Source: WLNJ01 sp037131165
Lineage (GTDB): Bacteria; Actinomycetota; Thermoleophilia; Solirubrobacterales; Solirubrobacteraceae
DNA: 64,000 nt
Reading direction: 5' to 3'
Assembly: GCA_037131165.1 (NCBI GenBank)
Contig: JBAXRO010000001.1
Span: 17,066-81,065 of the forward strand
The notes below the pieces were generated by a model. That model had not been told where the DNA came from and searched no databases. It was given only the letters and a program-made list of their open reading frames with translations. Below are positions 22,564 to 29,988 of this stretch, piece by piece. A program made the translations under genes and the position numbers. Position 1 is the stretch's first letter. Every line of letters starts with the position of its first letter.

Positions 22564-22569
22564 CGCGCC

Positions 22570-23577
22570 GTGACCGCGAGCGCGACAGACCCACCCGGTC
22601 CCCCGCCCGGACCGTGGTCACCTGATCACTCCGCGCTGGCGCTGCTCGACTCCGGCTGCGGGATCATCGACCGGTCCCACCGGGGCAGGCTGATCCTCAA
22701 GGGCCCGGACTCCGCAGCCCTGCTCCAAGGCCAGCTCTCGAATGACATCGAGGGACTCTCACCCGGGACCGGATGTGAGGCCGCGATGCTGACCCCGAAG
22801 GGCAAGCTGCTCGGGATCGTCCGGGTCCTCGCCCTGGCCGAGGACCGCTACGCGCTCGACACCGACAGGGTAAGTCTGCAGGAGCTGTTCGACACGATCC
22901 GCCGCGCCGGGGTCGGCCACAAGGCCGAACTGGAGAAGGCAACCCTGGAGTCGGCCCAGCTCTCGCTGATCGGCCCCAAGGCCGCGCGAGTCACCGGCAC
23001 CTCCGACCTGCTCGAGGAGCACGCTCACCGGGAAGTGCTGATGGGAGGCACGCGGGTCAGGCTTATTGCCACATGGGAGGGCGTCGACCTGATCTTCCCC
23101 TCCGGGAACATCGACGGGGTGATGACCGCCCTGCTCGCCGGAGGTGCAGCGACCGGGGACGAAGCGGCGGCCGAGTGCCTGCGGGTCGAGGCAGGCGTCC
23201 CGAGGTTCGGCGTCGACCTCGACGAGACGGTCATCCCGCAGGAGGCCGACCTCAACCAACGGCTGGTCTCGTTCACCAAGGGGTGCTACGTCGGGCAGGA
23301 GACGGTTGCGAGGCTCTTCTACCGGGGGAGCCCGAACCGCACCCTGAGGGGCCTGCTGCTCGACTCCGCCGTCGCTCCCGGGACCGCGCTCCTGCTGGAA
23401 GGCCGTGAAGTCGGTCGGGTCGGGTCCGTTTCGGCTCCGATCGGGGACTCCGTCACAGCCCTGGCGCTGATCCGGCTCGAGGCTGAGCCTGGAGCCGTGG
23501 TGAGCGCAGGCGGAGTCGAGGCGGAAGTGGTCGAGCTCCCCTTCGCGTTGCCGGACTCGCCGTCGGGCGCCGCTTGA
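22570..23577 (+). CDS. ygfZ: YgfZ/GcvT-like folate-binding protein (Fe-S cluster repair/assembly)
   Basis: A 335-residue protein of the YgfZ/IBA57 family, related to the glycine-cleavage T protein. The family signature K-G-C-[FY]-x-G-Q-E appears as TKGCYVGQE (about residues 236-244), including the essential Cys. GRLILKGPDSAALLQGQLSN at about 38-57 is the typical start of the folate-binding fold. Role known for the family: tetrahydrofolate-dependent assembly or repair of certain [4Fe-4S] enzymes, such as the radical-SAM proteins that are plentiful in this window. It starts at GTG 22570, divergent from mntR; a small lipoprotein gene follows after 15 bp. Confidence 0.92.
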   Translation: MTASATDPPGPPPGPWSPDHSALALLDSGCGIIDRSHRGRLILKGPDSAALLQGQLSNDIEGLSPGTGCEAAMLTPKGKLLGIVRVLALAEDRYALDTDRVSLQELFDTIRRAGVGHKAELEKATLESAQLSLIGPKAARVTGTSDLLEEHAHREVLMGGTRVRLIATWEGVDLIFPSGNIDGVMTALLAGGAATGDEAAAECLRVEAGVPRFGVDLDETVIPQEADLNQRLVSFTKGCYVGQETVARLFYRGSPNRTLRGLLLDSAVAPGTALLLEGREVGRVGSVSAPIGDSVTALALIRLEAEPGAVVSAGGVEAEVVELPFALPDSPSGAA

Positions 23578-23579
23578 TC

Positions 23580-23585
23580 TAACCT
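23580..23585 (+). promoter_or_regulatory. -10 hexamer TAACCT, promoter of the small lipoprotein gene
   Basis: TAACCT begins 3 bases after the ygfZ stop codon and ends 7 nt before GTG 23593. Confidence 0.45.
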
Positions 23586-23592
23586 CCCACGC

Positions 23593-24042
23593 GTGAGCGG
23601 GAGGAGCGTTCCATCGATTGGTCGGCGTGTCGGCCTGGTGTCCATTGTCGCGGTGGTCGCGACGGCTGCCTACGGCTGCGGCGACAGCGACCGCGGTTAC
23701 AACAAGGGCTTCCGCCCTGCGGTCACGGACAACGTCAGCGTCGTGATCGAGAAGTCCCGGACGGAGATCGCACCCCGCGAGATCGGTGGTGGCCCGGCCA
23801 CCATCAAGATCACGAACCAGAGCGGCGGGCCGCTGGGCAACGTCAGCCTGCGCTCGCTGGGCGGCGTCGGCTGCCTGACCGACGAGGCCGAGTCCGGCCC
23901 GATCCCCGATCGGGGCACCGGGACGGTCAGCGCGACCCTCGTCGAAGGCGTCTGCGAACTGGTCGCCGACGGCATCGGCAGAGGCCGCCTGATCGTGATT
24001 GGCGAGCGCCCGAGCGCACAGAACAAGCTGCTCCTTCCCTGA
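23593..24042 (+). CDS. Small putative lipoprotein with cupredoxin-like outline
   Basis: A 149-residue exported protein starting at GTG 23593. The signal segment (VGLVSIVAVVATAAYGC, Cys29) ends in a weak lipobox. The mature part is beta-rich (VIEKSRTEIAPREIGGGPAT, IKITNQSGGPLGNVSLRS) and ends with a C-x-L pair of cysteines far apart (GCLTDEAE and GVCELVADG). The pattern of short strands after a lipoprotein anchor, with the phrase I-x-N-x-S, recalls cupredoxin-like lipoproteins, but the copper ligands are not evident. Function unknown. Its own hexamer suggests separate transcription from ygfZ. A 385-bp non-coding stretch follows. Confidence 0.68.
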   Translation: MSGRSVPSIGRRVGLVSIVAVVATAAYGCGDSDRGYNKGFRPAVTDNVSVVIEKSRTEIAPREIGGGPATIKITNQSGGPLGNVSLRSLGGVGCLTDEAESGPIPDRGTGTVSATLVEGVCELVADGIGRGRLIVIGERPSAQNKLLLP

Positions 24043-24427
24043 TCCTCCCGGAGACGGACCGCGGCTCGCGCGGCGTGGCGAGGGCCGTGGCAAAGCCGGC
24101 CCAGCACAGGCTCGCCCTCGCGGCTCTTTCGGTGTGTGGCGGGCGGGGCGGCGAGGAGGCCCAGCGAACGCAGACCCTCCGTCCCGTCAGGCCTGCCGAG
24201 TGTTCGCTTGGACCTCTCGCCGCCACCCTTCCCCGGATGGGTTGGTCGCCGCCGAGGCGAAGCCGTCACCTGAGTTCGGACGAGTCGGCCACTGGGAGAA
24301 CGACCTGGCTCGATGGACGACACCCACACCGCCAAGACGCAAATCCATCAACCACAAGGCCACGGACGCCGCAGCCCGACTGCGGTCGGCGCCCGCCCCG
24401 GTCAGGGACGGGCGCCGGCCGGTTCGA
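24043..24427. other. 385-bp intergenic region between convergent genes
   Basis: No frame here has a plausible protein. It separates two convergent genes and holds tandem GC hairpins at its right end: a 6-bp stem CCGCAG/CTGCGG at 24369-24385 and the strong hairpin at 24388-24416. I see no tRNA, no known riboswitch core and no repeat. The left 300 bp is GC-rich and could encode a structured RNA, but nothing recognisable supports that. Confidence 0.5.
24388..24416 (-). terminator. Strong hairpin at the 3' end of the secreted-hydrolase gene
   Basis: GGCGCCCGCCCC (24388-24399) and GGGACGGGCGCC (24405-24416) form a 12-bp stem with one wobble or mismatched position and a 5-nt loop. It begins 12 bp after the stop of the minus-strand gene. 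No U-tract. Confidence 0.65.
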
Positions 24428-26962
24428 TCAGGGAGCGGGAGCGCCGGCCCAGCCGCCCGCGTAACACGGGATGCCGCCACAGGCGTCGATGATCTTGCCG
24501 TTGATCTGGAGGAACGATGCCTTCATCGCGCGCCCGGTCGCAGAGCGACGCGGATGCTCGTGAGGATCGACGCCGTCGTTCCCACTGGCACCCGACGCCT
24601 CGACCGGGGGCACGTTTGCGAACCCCGGAGGCGTGTTGCCAAGCCAGCCACCGGAGCCGTTCGAGCGAACGGGACCGGAGTCGAAGTAGACCAAAGCCGA
24701 CCCGCTGAACGGGTACGAGGTGATCGTCGGGAGGTTCCAACCGGGGTTGGTGGCTCCACCACGTCCGGCGTCGACGATCGGGCGGTGGATGCTGGCGCCG
24801 ATCGAACGGGCCCCGGTGTCTGCAGTGATGTTGTGGACCTGGTGGTCACCGAGTCCGACCTGCATCAGCACCTGATGGGGTGGCGTGTTCGGCAGCGGGT
24901 TGGTCGTCATGCGGTTGACGTAACCGCTCGGCTCGGCCCTGTCCCAGATGTCCTGGAGCATCGCCAGCCCGAGCGACCGGTTGAGCGCGTCCCCGTACGA
25001 GGACTTGTAAGCGACGAGGTAGCCCTCGAAGTCGGTCGAACGGTCGAGCAGGGTCGAGTAGGTCATTCCGTTGACCCCCAGGACCGCACGGTCGAAGTCC
25101 GGGGCGATCGCGGTGAGCAGGCCACCGAGGATTCCGCCCTGGCTGTTTCCGTCGTAGAACAGGCGGTTGCCTTCGATCAGGCTGTTGCCCTTCGAGTCCT
25201 GGAAGGCCGCGTTGGTGCGGAATCCGGCCGAGTTGACGAGGGCCCGCCCGAGGTAGAGCTCGTTGAGCATGCCCTGCTGGGTGCGATCGGCCATCTTCCT
25301 GAAGTTGCCGAGGTAGATCAGGGCGCCGAGCGCCGTGGCTACGTCCTCCGAGGCGAAGCCGATCTCGTCGGTTGCGCAGTAGATGTAGCCGTACGTGTTG
25401 GCGAAGTCGACCTGAGCGTCGGAACCGACCTCTCCCCTGCCGCCGAGCAGTCCGTGCCCATAGATCACCGGGCGACGCGGAATCGCGTCACCGTCGGTGG
25501 TGTCACCGGTGAAGGCGCTCTTGGGGATCTCGCATCGGTACTTGAGGTCGAAGGTCCCGTTCTGGACCGGGGTTGCGTCGGGCCCGGCGCCGGGCGCGTA
25601 GTTCATCACCGTGCCTACCGCGCACGGAACGCCGCTCCTGCTGGTCAGGTAGCACGGAACGGTGACCGTGCCCTCGACCCGGCGGGCGATCTTGTCGCTG
25701 ATGCCGATGGTCGTGACGGTGTCAACGGTGAAGGCCGGCGAAGTGCCGGTCGGTACGAGGTCGGCCAGGTTGGTGTCGCCGAGCTTGGCGAATGCGTCGT
25801 TGCGCATGGCGAGCATGCGCCCGGTGAGGCTCTCCGAGCTTGAGACCGTGAAGTCCCACGCCAGCTGCAGATTGGAGCGAGTGACGCCACCGGCCGCCAA
25901 GGCCGAGAAGATCGTCTCGAAGTTGCCACGACGGGACTCGACAACGGCCCTGTTGGTGATCACCGAATCGCGGTAGAGCTTGAACGCCGCCGGCGTGGCG
26001 ACCGGGGCACCGCTGGCAGTCTTGAGCCCGGCCAGGCCGACAGCGTAAGTGTGACCCTCGGTCAGAGCCTTCGCCGGGTGGATCAGCAACGGCGTCTCGG
26101 AACCGGTCACGGTCGAGTCGAGCTCCGCCCAGACGGGGACACGGGCGCCCGTCGCCTTGTCGACCAGGACGACCGAGGAAGTACCGAGTGAGAAGTTCCC
26201 GATCGAGCCAATCGAAGGCCACTTGCTGTTGCTGGCGATGGCCGCTCGGGTCGTCGGATTGTCGCCCGTGCCCGCGACCAGGCCGGGCAGGTGGACAACG
26301 ATCTTGGGAGTCGGGCTGAAGCCGTCGTTGCGGTTCCACTCGGCCGGATCGAAGGTCGCCCCCGGACTCGCGAGCGTGCCGGTCGCCACTGTCGATGCCC
26401 GGTCGAAGTTGACTCGACGACCGGTGGCCGACGTCGCGTCGGCCTTCGTGTACCAGTTGCTCGGGTAGGGGAGGAGGCAGCGGCCTGCGCCATCGACGAC
26501 GAACTCGCACCGGCTGGCAGTGGCGGCCTTGACGGTGGCCGCTGCGTCAAGCGCCTTGCAGCGGCTGGCCTTACTCAGGGTGCCGGACTTGGTCACAGCG
26601 GACCCGCTGACCGGGGTTGCCTTGAGCTCGTAGCGGATCGTCGCGCACTGGTTTGCGAGGGAAACCCCTGTGGCCCCCAGTGCGATCTGCTTGACGTTGC
26701 TCGACGCGCCCGGGTACTGCTTCGGATCGAAGATGGGAACCTTGACTCCCGCAGCGGCGATCGTTCCGGTGACCGTCACCGAACGGGCGGTCGGCCCGGA
26801 GAGCTTGAACTTGAATGTCTTCGAGCTGACAACCGTCTTCGCCGAGGTTGAGACCGAACTGAACGAGAATCCGGTCGCCGCCGAGGCGGTGGCGGCACCA
26901 CTTCCGATCGCGACTGATGAGACTGCGACCGCGAGCGCGGCCCTTCGGATGATCTTCGACAC
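24428..26962 (-). CDS. Large secreted protein with alpha/beta-hydrolase-like domain
   Basis: An 844-residue exported protein. Signal peptide MSKIIRRAALAVAVSSVAIG... ends near ATASAAT. Residues about 30-150 form a beta-rich N-terminal part with paired Cys. The central part contains LLIHPAKALTEGHTYAVGL, seen in large secreted hydrolases. The C-terminal half has an oxyanion-type VIYGHGLLGGRGE (GHGLLG) and FYDGNSQGGILGG, where Ser607 sits in G-N-S-Q-G-G, a variant of the nucleophile elbow G-x-S-x-G. A His near GLGDHQVHN is a candidate third residue. Likely an extracellular esterase, lipase or depolymerase; substrate unknown. It starts at GTG 26962 with GGGGAGGGG at proper spacing, so its message has a leader. 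Monocistronic, ending at a strong hairpin. Confidence 0.8.
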   Translation of the reverse strand: MSKIIRRAALAVAVSSVAIGSGAATASAATGFSFSSVSTSAKTVVSSKTFKFKLSGPTARSVTVTGTIAAAGVKVPIFDPKQYPGASSNVKQIALGATGVSLANQCATIRYELKATPVSGSAVTKSGTLSKASRCKALDAAATVKAATASRCEFVVDGAGRCLLPYPSNWYTKADATSATGRRVNFDRASTVATGTLASPGATFDPAEWNRNDGFSPTPKIVVHLPGLVAGTGDNPTTRAAIASNSKWPSIGSIGNFSLGTSSVVLVDKATGARVPVWAELDSTVTGSETPLLIHPAKALTEGHTYAVGLAGLKTASGAPVATPAAFKLYRDSVITNRAVVESRRGNFETIFSALAAGGVTRSNLQLAWDFTVSSSESLTGRMLAMRNDAFAKLGDTNLADLVPTGTSPAFTVDTVTTIGISDKIARRVEGTVTVPCYLTSRSGVPCAVGTVMNYAPGAGPDATPVQNGTFDLKYRCEIPKSAFTGDTTDGDAIPRRPVIYGHGLLGGRGEVGSDAQVDFANTYGYIYCATDEIGFASEDVATALGALIYLGNFRKMADRTQQGMLNELYLGRALVNSAGFRTNAAFQDSKGNSLIEGNRLFYDGNSQGGILGGLLTAIAPDFDRAVLGVNGMTYSTLLDRSTDFEGYLVAYKSSYGDALNRSLGLAMLQDIWDRAEPSGYVNRMTTNPLPNTPPHQVLMQVGLGDHQVHNITADTGARSIGASIHRPIVDAGRGGATNPGWNLPTITSYPFSGSALVYFDSGPVRSNGSGGWLGNTPPGFANVPPVEASGASGNDGVDPHEHPRRSATGRAMKASFLQINGKIIDACGGIPCYAGGWAGAPAP

Positions 26963-27158
26963 GCTTTGTCCCCTCCCCGGGATTGCTTGACTGATGGCCG
27001 CTACTCGAGCGACCGACCGGGGGGAATCTACACGCGCGGTCGATCGAAGGTGCTGATCGGCAAACCAAACGGTGTACGGACACGCGTGAGCCGCCCGCCG
27101 CCACCGCTCCGCGCCGACCGCGCCCCAAGGGGAGCCGCACCGCCCGTGCGGGTCCCGC

Positions 27159-27164
27159 TACGAT
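27159..27164 (+). promoter_or_regulatory. Candidate -10 hexamer TACGAT for ccr
   Basis: TACGAT lies about 45 nt before GTG 27209 and would leave a leader of roughly 38 nt carrying AGGGA ahead of the start. Weak, because no -35 element is obvious. Confidence 0.3.
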
Positions 27165-27208
27165 CCCGGCGTCCTGCACCATCAACGCACAGGGAACGAG
27201 AGCCAACA

Positions 27209-28465
27209 GTGAGCGTCGACATCAGCAACATCACCGACCCGGGAGCCGAGCCGGGAACCCTGCCCGCAACGATGCCCGCCTGGGTGATCCGCGAGGACCG
27301 CTTCGGCGAGCCGATCGACGCGATCCAGCTCGAGGACATCGCACCGCCCGAGCCCGGACCGTTCGAGGTGATCGTCCGCACGATGGCCGCGGGAGTCAAC
27401 TTCAACAACGTCTGGGCAGCCCGAGCCGAGCCGATCTCCGTGTTCCGCTACGGCGACCACCCTGAGACCGGCCACCACATCGGCGGCTCGGACGCTTCGG
27501 GAATCGTCTGGAAGGTCGGAGAGGGCGTCACCCGCTGGAAGGTGGGCGACGAGGTCGTCGTGCACTGCAACCAGGCCTCCTACGAGGACCCGGAGGTCCA
27601 CGGCCTCGACCCGCTCGCGGCACCGAGCCAGCGGATCTGGGCTTACGAGACGACTTGGGGTTCCTTCGCTCAGTACTGCAAGGTCCAGGCCCAGCAGCTC
27701 CTGCCCAAGCCTGAGAATCTCTCCTGGGCCGAGGCGGCCTCATACGGCCTGACGTACTTCACGGCCTACAGGATGCTGATGGACAGGGCGCAGATCCAGG
27801 CAGGCGACAAGGTCCTGATCTGGGGCGCTGCCGGCGGCCTCGGGGTCTTCGCGACCCAGCTGTGCGCGATGGCCGGAGCCAAGTCGGTCGGTGTCGTCTC
27901 CTCCCCCGAGAAGGGCAAGCTGCTCGAGCAGATCGGCGCCACCGGCTGGATCGATCGCAACGAGTTCGCCGGGATGATGCGCAAGGGCGACGAGGACAAG
28001 GAGCAGGAGACGGCCCGCTTCAAGGAGTCCCGCCGCTTCTGCAAGGCGGTCGAGGAGATCCTCGGCGGAGCCCCCGACATCGTCTTCGAGCATGTCGGCA
28101 AGGCCACCTTCCCGACGTCGGTGCTCTGCGTCAAGCCGTTCGGCAAGGTCGTGATCTGTGGCGCGACGTCGGGCTACAACCTCGACTTCGACGTCCGCTA
28201 CCTGTGGATGAAGCAGAAGGAGATCGTCGGCTCCCACTTCGCGAACGCGTGGGAAGCCACCCGGGCGAACCAGCTGATCGAGACCGGTCGGGTACGCCCG
28301 GTACTCTGGCGCACCATGGGATTCGACGGAGTCGCCGAGGCTCACCAGCTGATGAGCGACAACAAGCACTTGGGCAAGATCGCGGTCCTCGTCGGCGCGA
28401 AGGACGAGGAAGAGGGCCGCACTGTCGATGGCCCCGGAGCGATCCGGGCCGAGGTAGGTGCCTGA
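27209..28465 (+). CDS. ccr: Crotonyl-CoA carboxylase/reductase
   Basis: A 418-residue MDR enzyme that reductively carboxylates crotonyl-CoA with NADPH and CO2 to ethylmalonyl-CoA, the signature step of the EMC pathway. Hallmarks: AAGVNFNNVWAARAEP (Asn66/67), GHHIGGSDASGIVW, the long insertion HCNQASYEDPEVHGLDPLA, IWAYETTWGSFAQYCKVQ (Tyr146-Glu147), NADPH motif WGAAGGLGVFATQL, and EIVGSHFANAWEA. In the Kitasatospora enzyme the CO2 pocket uses Asn81, Phe170, Glu171 and His365; Asn, Glu and His are present here, while the aromatic position is Tyr. The start is GTG 27209 after AGGGA. A 110-residue gene is coupled to its stop, and ecm-meaB lies 1.5 kb downstream. Confidence 0.95.
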   Translation: MSVDISNITDPGAEPGTLPATMPAWVIREDRFGEPIDAIQLEDIAPPEPGPFEVIVRTMAAGVNFNNVWAARAEPISVFRYGDHPETGHHIGGSDASGIVWKVGEGVTRWKVGDEVVVHCNQASYEDPEVHGLDPLAAPSQRIWAYETTWGSFAQYCKVQAQQLLPKPENLSWAEAASYGLTYFTAYRMLMDRAQIQAGDKVLIWGAAGGLGVFATQLCAMAGAKSVGVVSSPEKGKLLEQIGATGWIDRNEFAGMMRKGDEDKEQETARFKESRRFCKAVEEILGGAPDIVFEHVGKATFPTSVLCVKPFGKVVICGATSGYNLDFDVRYLWMKQKEIVGSHFANAWEATRANQLIETGRVRPVLWRTMGFDGVAEAHQLMSDNKHLGKIAVLVGAKDEEEGRTVDGPGAIRAEVGA

Positions 28466-28797
28466 TGGCCGGCAAGGGTGGAATCGTCCAGATCCCGTGG
28501 TACGCCACGGTGCTTCGACATCACACGTTCGAGGATGCGATAGCCGAGATCGCTCCTGTCGCGCTCAAGTACGGCGCGACCGCCTACTCGGTGACCCGCA
28601 ACCGCGACGATCGCTACAAGTTCCTCCAGAGCGCGACGTTCGAGCGCTACGACGACTTCACCGCCTACTGGGAGGGACCCGAGTTCCAGGAGTTCAGGTT
28701 CCGCTTCGGAGGCTGGTTCCAGATCCCGGTGCTCTACAGCTGGAACGACGACGTCTGCTCCGGCGAGACCCGCTTCGCGGACGCAGCGTCGAACTGA
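28465..28797 (+). CDS. Small ABM-like protein translationally coupled to ccr
   Basis: A 110-residue soluble protein (MAGKGGIVQIPWYATVLRHH...). The pattern, with KFLQSATFERYDDFTAYWEG and a C-terminal strand GGWFQIPVLYSW, resembles the dimeric alpha+beta barrel fold of antibiotic-biosynthesis-monooxygenase (ABM) and related small proteins. I cannot assign a family. The ATG overlaps the ccr stop by one base (TGATG), so both are made in fixed proportion. Inference: an accessory, stabilising or small-molecule-binding partner of Ccr or of a neighbouring EMC enzyme. Ends at 28797, 1 bp from the convergent clpS. Confidence 0.7.
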   Translation: MAGKGGIVQIPWYATVLRHHTFEDAIAEIAPVALKYGATAYSVTRNRDDRYKFLQSATFERYDDFTAYWEGPEFQEFRFRFGGWFQIPVLYSWNDDVCSGETRFADAASN

Positions 28798-29088
28798 TCA
28801 GCCGCGCTCGAGCGGTGCCATCGTCAGGCCCGCGTCGTTGAGCTGCTCCCAGTAGAGCTCGGCCTGTTCCTTGTGGCCGGACCAGACGAGCGCTTGCCCG
28901 CTCTTGTGGATCGTGTCCGCCAGCCTGTAGCCGGCATCGAGGTTGACCCCGGGGATGTAGCGGGCGAGGACGTGAGCGACATGGTCGAAGGTGTTGTGGT
29001 CGTCGTTGCGGACGATGACCCGCCAGCTGTCGCCGTGCCCGGTTCCCGGCCCCGAGACACGGGGCCTTTCGACTGTCTTGGCGCTCAC
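28798..29088 (-). CDS. clpS: ATP-dependent Clp protease adaptor ClpS
   Basis: A 96-residue ClpS. The conserved core WRVIVRNDDHNTFDHVAHVL (about residues 22-41) contains the N-D-D-H-N stretch that reads N-degron residues and binds the ClpA/ClpC N-domain, and the HKSGQALVWSGHKEQAELY region is typical. Role: delivers N-end-rule substrates to the Clp protease in the cytoplasm. It is read after the metallo-hydrolase gene on the same strand, overlapping by 4 nt (ATGA), and ends against the convergent small gene after ccr. Length and motifs are standard for actinobacteria. Confidence 0.93.
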   Translation of the reverse strand: MSAKTVERPRVSGPGTGHGDSWRVIVRNDDHNTFDHVAHVLARYIPGVNLDAGYRLADTIHKSGQALVWSGHKEQAELYWEQLNDAGLTMAPLERG

Positions 29089-29957
29089 TGGGCCGATTCT
29101 TCAGCCTCAGCACGCTTCGCCCAGTAGCGGGCGAGTCCGGCGTGAAGCTGGTCGGGCGGGGACGCTTGGAAGTAGGCCTCGGCGACCGCGTCCCCGACCT
29201 CGCGGGCGAGCCTCTCCCGGACGGCGTCGGCGAACGGCCCCGGTTCGAGGTCGCGGGCAAGTGCGGCATGGTCATCGAGGCAGGACCGGACAGCTGCGAT
29301 CTGGGCATCGACGTCGTCGACCTGCCCCCAGTGGGTCAGGCCGAGCCGGGTCGGCTTCCAGGCCGCGATCGCGTCGAGCGACTCGTGCCACAGTTCGAGG
29401 TTGATGTCTGGAGGAGGCGTCGGCGCGACCGTCGCCCCGGCAGGCGGGATCCTGACCCCGGCGACGTCGCCTACGAACGCCATGCCGGTCGGGACATGGC
29501 GGAAAGAGACGTGGTGCTGGGCGTGGCCGGGTGTGTACAGCACGTCGAATCCCCCCGACCAGGGAATCGTCTCCCCTCCACTGAGTACCTTCACCGACTC
29601 CTCCGGCACTGGCAGGATGTCGCCCCAGAGCCTCTGCATCTCGTCGCGGTAGAGCATCCCGGCGCTGTTGACCAACCTCGAGGGGTCGATCATGTGTCTG
29701 GCTCCCCGCTCGTGAACCCAGACCTCGACCCCCGGCCAGCGTTCGGCGAGCAGGCCCGTCCCGCCGGCGTGGTCGAGGTGGATGTGAGTCAGGAGGATCG
29801 CCTTCGGCCGCTCCCCGCCGAGCGCCTCCTCCAGCGTGTCGGCACAGACCGACGGGCCAGGGTCGATGATCACGTCTCCGACCTGCCAGCAGCAGAGGAC
29901 CTTCTCGCGACCGAGATGCAGGAGATCAATCGGGCGGGGCGCTGCCTGCGTACTCAT
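29085..29957 (-). CDS. Metallo-beta-lactamase-fold hydrolase
   Basis: A 290-residue MBL-fold protein. The metal-binding motif LLTHIHLDHAGGTGL (T-H-x-H-x-D-H, about residues 56-70), the second His in YTPGHAQHHVSFRH, and the bridging Asp in FVGDVAGVRIPP are all present. Likely a cytoplasmic thioester or small-ester hydrolase of the glyoxalase II-like group; an acyl-CoA or acyl-glutathione-like substrate cannot be told from sequence. ATG 29957 has a TACTGT hexamer 8 nt upstream. It is divergent from ecm with only 31 bp between start codons and translationally coupled to clpS downstream. Confidence 0.87.
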   Translation of the reverse strand: MSTQAAPRPIDLLHLGREKVLCCWQVGDVIIDPGPSVCADTLEEALGGERPKAILLTHIHLDHAGGTGLLAERWPGVEVWVHERGARHMIDPSRLVNSAGMLYRDEMQRLWGDILPVPEESVKVLSGGETIPWSGGFDVLYTPGHAQHHVSFRHVPTGMAFVGDVAGVRIPPAGATVAPTPPPDINLELWHESLDAIAAWKPTRLGLTHWGQVDDVDAQIAAVRSCLDDHAALARDLEPGPFADAVRERLAREVGDAVAEAYFQASPPDQLHAGLARYWAKRAEAEESAQ

Positions 29958-29965
29958 TACGTCGC

Positions 29966-29979
29966 ACAGTACCTACACT
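29966..29979. promoter_or_regulatory. Bidirectional leaderless promoter pair between MBL hydrolase and ecm
   Basis: In a 31-bp gap, TACACT (29974-29979, plus strand) ends 9 nt before ATG 29989 (ecm). TACTGT (29971-29966, minus strand) ends 8 nt before ATG 29957. The hexamers are 2 bp apart, so both transcripts must start at or beside their start codons and polymerase cannot occupy both. Confidence 0.55.
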
Positions 29980-29988
29980 CCACCCACC

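Noticed and set aside
24255..24305. String resembling parts of a cobalamin riboswitch (GAAGCCG ... GGCCACTGGGAGAAC)
   Set aside because: The core helices and B12-box are not present in order, and no B12-related gene lies downstream on that strand.
24418..24432. GGTTCGATC, resembling a tRNA T-loop
   Set aside because: No acceptor or anticodon stems can be formed around it; it overlaps a terminator and gene end.
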